The notes below the pieces were generated by a model that was not told the origin of the DNA, did no database searches, and saw only the letters and a program-made list of their open reading frames with translations. From assembly GCA_033439265.1 (NCBI GenBank), contig JAVTVX010000002.1, positions 2,242,001-2,306,000 on the forward strand: a DNA stretch of 64,000 nt, read 5' to 3'. How positions within the stretch are numbered: the first letter of the stretch is position 1; each line of letters starts with the position of its first letter. The position numbers and the translations under genes are program-made. Of this stretch, positions 58,886-64,000 are shown piece by piece. Source of the DNA: Dillenia suffruticosa. Lineage: Eukaryota > Streptophyta > Magnoliopsida > Dilleniales > Dilleniaceae.

Positions 58886-59897
58886 AATCAGACCTTTTTT
58901 AATTGAATATATTAAGCATGTGTCCATTAAGTTGTGGTTTCTATTTCAGACTCTATGCTATTAGATCTACTTTTATATTACTCTTTCACCTAAAACAACT
59001 TTTTTTTTTTAATTGAAACATCTATTTTGTCTTTATTACCTTTTGTGATTATTGAATTAGAAACCTGTAGTCCACAACCTGTGGATACTTGGTTTAATGA
59101 TTTCACAACATCCAAATGTTGAAAGGATGAATTTGGCATGTTAAAATTATATCTTTATGCTATTAGGGCCATTTAGAAATACTAAAGGATAAGCTTGAAA
59201 AATCATTTGACAAGTGACTTATATATCATTTGTCCTTGCATGGAAGGAGGAACATCTTCTCACTCACCAAGTCATCAAAACATTCTTATTCATGGAAATC
59301 TCAAAATTATAGGGAAACTGACTCCTTCAAAATTTAGGGTCACTCCAACTGTCATATCTCCTACATTAAAACATGCACGACATGAGAAGGTGTCCTACCC
59401 TACCAACTTTCTTTGCAGACTATGATGCCAAAAGCCCCAATATCCTTGTCATCAGCCCATTTAATCTCTTCCATTTTATCTATAATAGCTTATATCCACT
59501 AATTGTTAGGCTCTACCATGATCTTCCACTACCACTTCCATAGATTGGTATTCTTGATGTCAATTGAAGATTTAATCTTCAACTCTCTCACTCCCTTCCC
59601 ATTCCCACAACTAAATTGCAAAGTCTGTCACCTCACACTTGACCATCCTAATCACCTCCCATTAATGCATTAAATACTTCTAGCCACCAAAATAGTGAAA
59701 TATGACATGAAGCTATGAAGAGTTTAGAAGAAAAGGTGCTTTCTAAAAGATTTTCTCTCGTTTTTACGCTGCCAGTGTAGTTTTCTTCCACACCATCACA
59801 AATTGCCAAATCTTTGTACTTTAGTCTGAACAACAGCCCTTAAAAAAAATAGGGAAGCTATTGCTAACCACCTACGATGGACATCTACATCCACTAG

Positions 59898-59942
<45 letters not shown>

Positions 59943-60029
59943 AATAAAAAATCACATTTGAATCACAACATAATATAATGCAGAGGATTGGCATCACAAA
60001 GTATGATGGTTGGTAGACTTCAACCACGC
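58886..60029. other. degenerate LINE-derived intronic sequence with (TC)n run
   Basis: Lies between the RNase H and reverse transcriptase remnants and is probably the middle of the same minus-strand LINE. Frames are too broken to name domains. A (TC)n microsatellite occupies 59904-59941. Confidence 0.4.
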
Positions 60030-60480
60030 CTCTTTCCTGAGAAGACCAAAACTATTGTCTTAGAGAGTTCTTAGCTAGGGTGTCCAAACCGCTTGCATTA
60101 TCCCAATCACCAACCCTTCTTCAAAGTAACATGCAGAGAAAAATGATCAAAGCTTTTTCCATATCCAGTTTGCAAAGCACATCTCTTAATACCTTCCTTT
60201 ATTTTAGAGTGAACCACTTCAATAACGGTCAAAGTTGTGTCAAGAATCCACTTCCCTTCCACAATGGCATGCTTACACTTCCTTACCACCTTCAAATAGC
60301 AGCCTCCAACCTCTTAGCCACAACTTTGGAGAAGGTCAAAGGAACTTTACTGGCGCTTTTTAGGTGTATGGCTTATACATGCTTCCAACCAAGCTAATTA
60401 GTTGAATGACTCTTGGATTATTAGCCCTTCTTTCATGGAATCAGGAAAGGTACTGCTACTGCTTTCCAAAAAAAGTTCCA
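60030..60480 (-). pseudogene. L1-type LINE reverse transcriptase fragment
   Basis: Minus-strand words AIVEGKWILDTTLTVIEVVH, SKIKEG and GYGKSFDHF correspond to the 'AFVEGRQILDAVLIANEVVHS..KEG...KLDMEKAYDHV' region of plant L1 reverse transcriptases, with the catalytic Asp region altered. Upstream, the word VVAKRLEAA-like ('KVVAKRLEAAI') is seen in another frame, as expected for this region. Multiple stops and shifts make it a pseudogene. It probably belongs to the element ending at 58405. Confidence 0.7.
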
Positions 60481-60639
60481 AAGATGGAAAATTCTGAGAG
60501 AAAAGACATAATGTGCATCTTAACAACCTCCTGGGTCTCTACAACAACAATTTGAATCTTAATCCCAACAATTTGAACCTTAATCCTAACAATTAGGGTC
60601 AGCGAGAGACAAATATGAGGAAGATTAAAAAAAAAAAGA

Positions 60640-62480
60640 ATGATATTGGTTTAATTTATACGGATTCTCCTATGCCACTCATTCTTATCCAACGTCATCT
60701 TCTCATCTAAACTCTTAACTATCATATCTTTACGAATAATTTGCATCCAAATTTTTAATGGTCTATCTCTATATTTTACTAAATCTCCTATATTTAGATT
60801 CTTGATCTTCCTAACCGGAGCGTCTTTGGGTCTTCTTTGCACATGCTCAAACCAACTTAGACGACATTCTCGTATTTTATCCATAATTGAACTAACTCTC
60901 AATTTATTATGAATCTCTTCGTTTCTATCTTCTGCTTTTACCACACATCTACCTAAATATTTTCATTTTTGTTACGATCATTTTTTATTCTTATTGTTGT
61001 TTAATAACCCAACACTTGGTGTCATACAATAGTATAGGTCTTACCGCTGTTCTATAGGACTTTTCCTTCAAATACAATGGTATCGTGCGATCGCAAAAAA
61101 CTCCAGATGCCTTTCTGTATTTCATCCAACCCGTTTAAATCTTATGATTCATATGCCTGTTTATATTGTCATCATTTTGAATGATAGAACCAAAATATCT
61201 AAAACGTTCACTTTTTGGTACATATTATTTATATAACCTAATCGTTGCTTCATTATCTTGATAATTTGCGCTAAATATACATCTCATATATTCAGTTTTC
61301 GATTTGCTCAATCTAAATTCTCTGGATTCCAATGTGACCATCAATAACTCTAATTTAGCACTAATACATTCTTTAGCTCCAGCAACCAACACTATATCAT
61401 TTGTAAAAGGCATACACCATAGTATTTCATTTTGGATGCTTTTTGTGATTTCGTTTATCACTATTATAAAAAGGATTGGAGTTAATGTCGAACCTTGATG
61501 GAACTCAATGTTAACAGGAAAGCTATCGTTCAGGCCCCCGTTAGTTCTTACATTAGTTACAGCTCCCTTATACATATCTCTAATGAAATTAATGTATTTC
61601 AAGAAAATTCATTTTTTATCAGTACCCATCACAATACGTCTCTAGAAATCCTATACTTTTTCTATGTTGATGAATACCATATGTAGATCTGTTTTCTATG
61701 TTTTATATGTCTCCATCAAATGTTTTAACAAGTGAATTGCTTCCGTGATGAATTTTCCTGACATATATCAAAATTGATTCTGAAACACACTTATCTCCAA
61801 TTTTAATTTATGCTTTATCACTCTCTCCTATAATTTTATGGTATGGTTCATAAGTTTAATTTCTTTGTAATCGGAGCAATCTTGTATGTTTCCTTTATTG
61901 TTATATAGTGGTAGTGTGCTCTCCTTCCATGCTTGGTACATTCTCTTGGTTTGTCAAATTTTGTTGAAAATATCCGTTAACATTACATACCAAATTCATC
62001 CAAACATTTCTACACTTTAATGGAAATGCTATCAGGTCCTATGGTTTTATTATTCTTTATTCTCTTTAAGGCTTTTTTCACTTTATGGGGACGAATTTTA
62101 AGTTTAAAATTTCTATTAATGTATTTTTTAGGTATCTCGATATTTTTTTATCTATTATACTCTTAATATTAAAAAGATTATCAAAACAGTCTTTTCAACG
62201 CTTTCTTATATCTTCATTCCTTATAAGTATACTATTGGTTTCACTCTTTACACTTAACACCATTTAGATTTTTTCCATTTCTCTCTCTTAGTTTGGTAAT
62301 TTTGTAAATCTCTCTTTCTCCGTCTTTAATCTTCATTTTCTTGTATAATTCGTTATACATCTCTTTTTTTATACTTTTGTATTTTTCATATGCATTGCTA
62401 CTATTATTACCTTCCAAATATCTCTAAATTATGTCAATAGAGATTCCATCTGGCCCCCAACCACGAGGCACTCTCCTTCT
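60640..62480 (-). pseudogene. second LINE remnant: reverse transcriptase and C-terminal region
   Basis: Reading the minus strand: KITKLRERNGKN (62300), ALKRIKNNKTIGPDSISIK (62040), STLPLYNNKGNIQDCSDYKE (61880), then a long open segment 61602-61225 with MYKGAVTNVRTNGG, FHQGSTLTPILF and PFTNDIVLV (the FADD box changed to FTND). It ends with 60944-60651, including IRECRLSWFEHVQRRPKDAP and MTLDKNEWHRRIR. The series and order match a plant LINE family with a 'RLRWFGHVQRRP' C terminus. It differs from the L1-type element at 58405-60480. The catalytic change and stops show that it is inactive. Confidence 0.8.
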
Positions 62481-62499
62481 TGATAATGTGTCCTAGGTT

Positions 62500-62791
62500 A
62501 TGCTTACTCAGGTGCAAGTGCCAGGTGTATATATGTGCCAGACATGGAAATGATTCTCATTTTGACAACAATATCTACTAAAGTGAAGTGTCCAGTCCAA
62601 CACCCATATCCATGTCCTAGTAATGCTCTGCAAACACGGGCACGGCAGGACAAAGTGAAGAGCATTTGTAACATAGATTTCTTCTACCCTTGGCACCAAC
62701 AATAAAGCTCCATATATATATTCACAGTGGATATTCTCCTCCATTGATCCTTTACAAACAGCTCCTTGTTGATCCATATGCTACCAATGCA
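62500..62791 (-). pseudogene. possible zinc-binding (zf-RVT-like) LINE remnant
   Basis: On the minus strand a stretch reads CWCQG, a break, KSMLQMLFTLSCRARVC, resembling the 'CxxC...HALF.CPRA..VW' pattern that follows the reverse transcriptase in L1-type LINEs. Frames are broken, and similarity is limited to this short region. Confidence 0.35.
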
Positions 62792-63615
62792 GTCTTGCCC
62801 AAGGTAGTTAAATGCACACTTAAAGTGCAAGGCATAGCGAAGCGCAGGTGTTGGGCTTTTCTCAAGTGATGTGCAGTGCATATGAAGAGGCGCAATTGAA
62901 GCGCGCTGAAGCAGTAACAAGTACATAAAGCGCAAAGCGAGAAAAAGTGACGCTTTATCTTCAGTCTCCTCCTACTCCTGTTCACTTCCTCTCCCTCTGT
63001 TCTTCCTTTTCTGCTCTGTTTTTTCTGCACATCTTTCTCTCCTCTTCCTCTTCTTATCTTCTTCTTCAGTCTCTCTCTCCCTCTCTCCTCTTCCTCTGTT
63101 CTTCTCCTTTTTTCTTCTTCTGCTCTGTCATCATGTTCTCTATCCTCTTCCTGTCTGTCTTTTTTTTTTTTTTTTAATTTTCTTCTGCATGCCTACACGT
63201 CTACTTCCTATCTGCCTGAATGTGTTGCTGTGTTGCTGAAGATGAAAGTAATTTTAATTTGTGTTGTTCTGGATGAAGAAGAAGATAATTAATAATTAGG
63301 AGTTTCATTATCTTTTATTGCCTTTTCTTTTTTTCTTTTTTCCTTTTATTTTATCTTGTACATATTGTTTTATAACTCTTACATGAACTTATTTGGTACA
63401 TTTGCACTTTGTTGTTATTAAAAGTTTTGGTTCTTATGTATGTTTTAATATTATAACATATTATATGTGCAATTATTGTATATATAAATATATATGTTGA
63501 TTTTGTACCCTAATTGCGCTTTATATGAAAAAGCCCACGCTTCGCTTTGCGCTTAAGCCCTAGGAGGGTCTGTTGCTTTTTGGCGCTTTTCGCTTTTAAC
63601 TACTTTGGTCTTGCC
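62792..63615. mobile_element. hAT-like non-autonomous DNA transposon (808 bp) with 8-bp target duplication
   Basis: GTCTTGCC occurs at 62792-62799 and 63608-63615, an exact 8-bp duplication as made by hAT transposases. The element (62800-63607) starts CAAGGTAGTTAAATGC; its other end, reverse-complemented, is CAAAGTAGTTAAAAGC, 14 of 16 identical. Subterminal regions on both sides are rich in AAGCGC/GCGCTT words (62820-62945 and 63505-63595), typical transposase-binding repeats. The interior is CT-rich (62955-63170) and has no transposase, so it would need one in trans. It is inserted in LINE-derived intron sequence. Confidence 0.8.
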
Positions 63616-64000
63616 ATCTTGTTAAAAGAATGCACTTTTGTTTACTTTCAATCATATAACTCTTGGTGCTGGTGCCAAGAAATTTTCTCGAAGTCTATGA
63701 CATAAGCTAACTCCTTCACTATGGCGGATAACACCTCCCTTGCAGCATAAATCGATAATCCTTAGCCTTTACATCTTTGCTTTTCATACATCTCCGTATG
63801 TTGTTGGGGCCTTTGCCAGTACTAAATCCTCAGTCTTGAATTTTGGTCATATGGATGATTCAAAGTGGTTGTCATTGATTTTATTAGGTTAGAAACATCC
63901 ATGAAAATTGTTGAGTGTGTTAAATGGGATGAGTGTGAAAGATAGCATTGAGTGTGGATTTCTTTAAGGTCTAGTTGATATCGAGAAATAAATCCTCTGC
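63616..64000. other. right edge, intron of WD40 gene (presumed)
   Basis: No exon of the WD40 gene recognised. A minus-strand GGVIRHSEG word is reminiscent of a LINE RNase H start, but its position relative to the other LINE parts does not fit a single element, so it is not called. Confidence 0.35.

Noticed and set aside
63616-64000. Next WD40 exon or LINE RNase H start at the right edge
   Set aside because: A GGVIR word on the minus strand is suggestive, but its order relative to other LINE parts is wrong, and no WD-repeat motif is found on the plus strand.

Overview
This is plant nuclear DNA, most likely from a eudicot. The evidence is long AT-rich intergenic stretches, GT-AG introns of up to several kilobases, (CT)n/(GA)n tracts in gene leaders, a Ty1/copia element primed by initiator Met-tRNA, an Au-like SINE, and proteins that look like angiosperm families. 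The species cannot be named from the sequence alone. No rRNA, functional tRNA, CRISPR or prokaryotic feature was seen. All exon models are conceptual: they were derived by matching splice sites, reading phase and family motifs by eye.

Layout. 1-2815 is AT-rich with one SINE. 2816-9778 is a complete but dead Ty1/copia LTR retrotransposon on the minus strand, with both LTRs, PBS, PPT and a 5-bp target duplication visible. 10107-14499 (-) is an apparently intact seven-exon G-type lectin S-receptor-like kinase. 14500-26199 has no recognised gene, but holds a CACTA-like element (18197-20713) and a foldback MITE candidate (22561-22686). 26200-26574 (+) is a PBP1/KIC-type single-EF-hand protein. 29738-35361 (+) is a four-exon FQR1-type NAD(P)H:quinone reductase. 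36580-38930 is a strange A-rich, pyrimidine-poor degenerate tandem array. 42227-44589 (-) is a seven-exon bHLH transcription factor of the bHLH112/bHLH123 type. 44811-55646 is intergenic with several retroposons. 55647 onward (+) is the 5' part of a WDR25-like WD40 gene. Its second intron runs off the window and is filled with L1-type LINE wreckage (58405-62480) and a hAT-like element with a perfect 8-bp target duplication (62800-63607).

The genes do not form an operon-like pathway. However, PBP1-like, FQR1 and the WD40 gene are, from memory, near neighbours on Arabidopsis chromosome 5 (At5g54490, At5g54500, At5g54520), so the right half looks like a conserved microsyntenic block. The most unusual observations are: a four-copy SINE family with target duplications; a set of tiny insertions (about 15-40 bp) of the form TTCACC plus poly-A, flanked by perfect or near-perfect 14-18 bp duplications, which look like extremely 5'-truncated SINE copies; and the purine-rich array.
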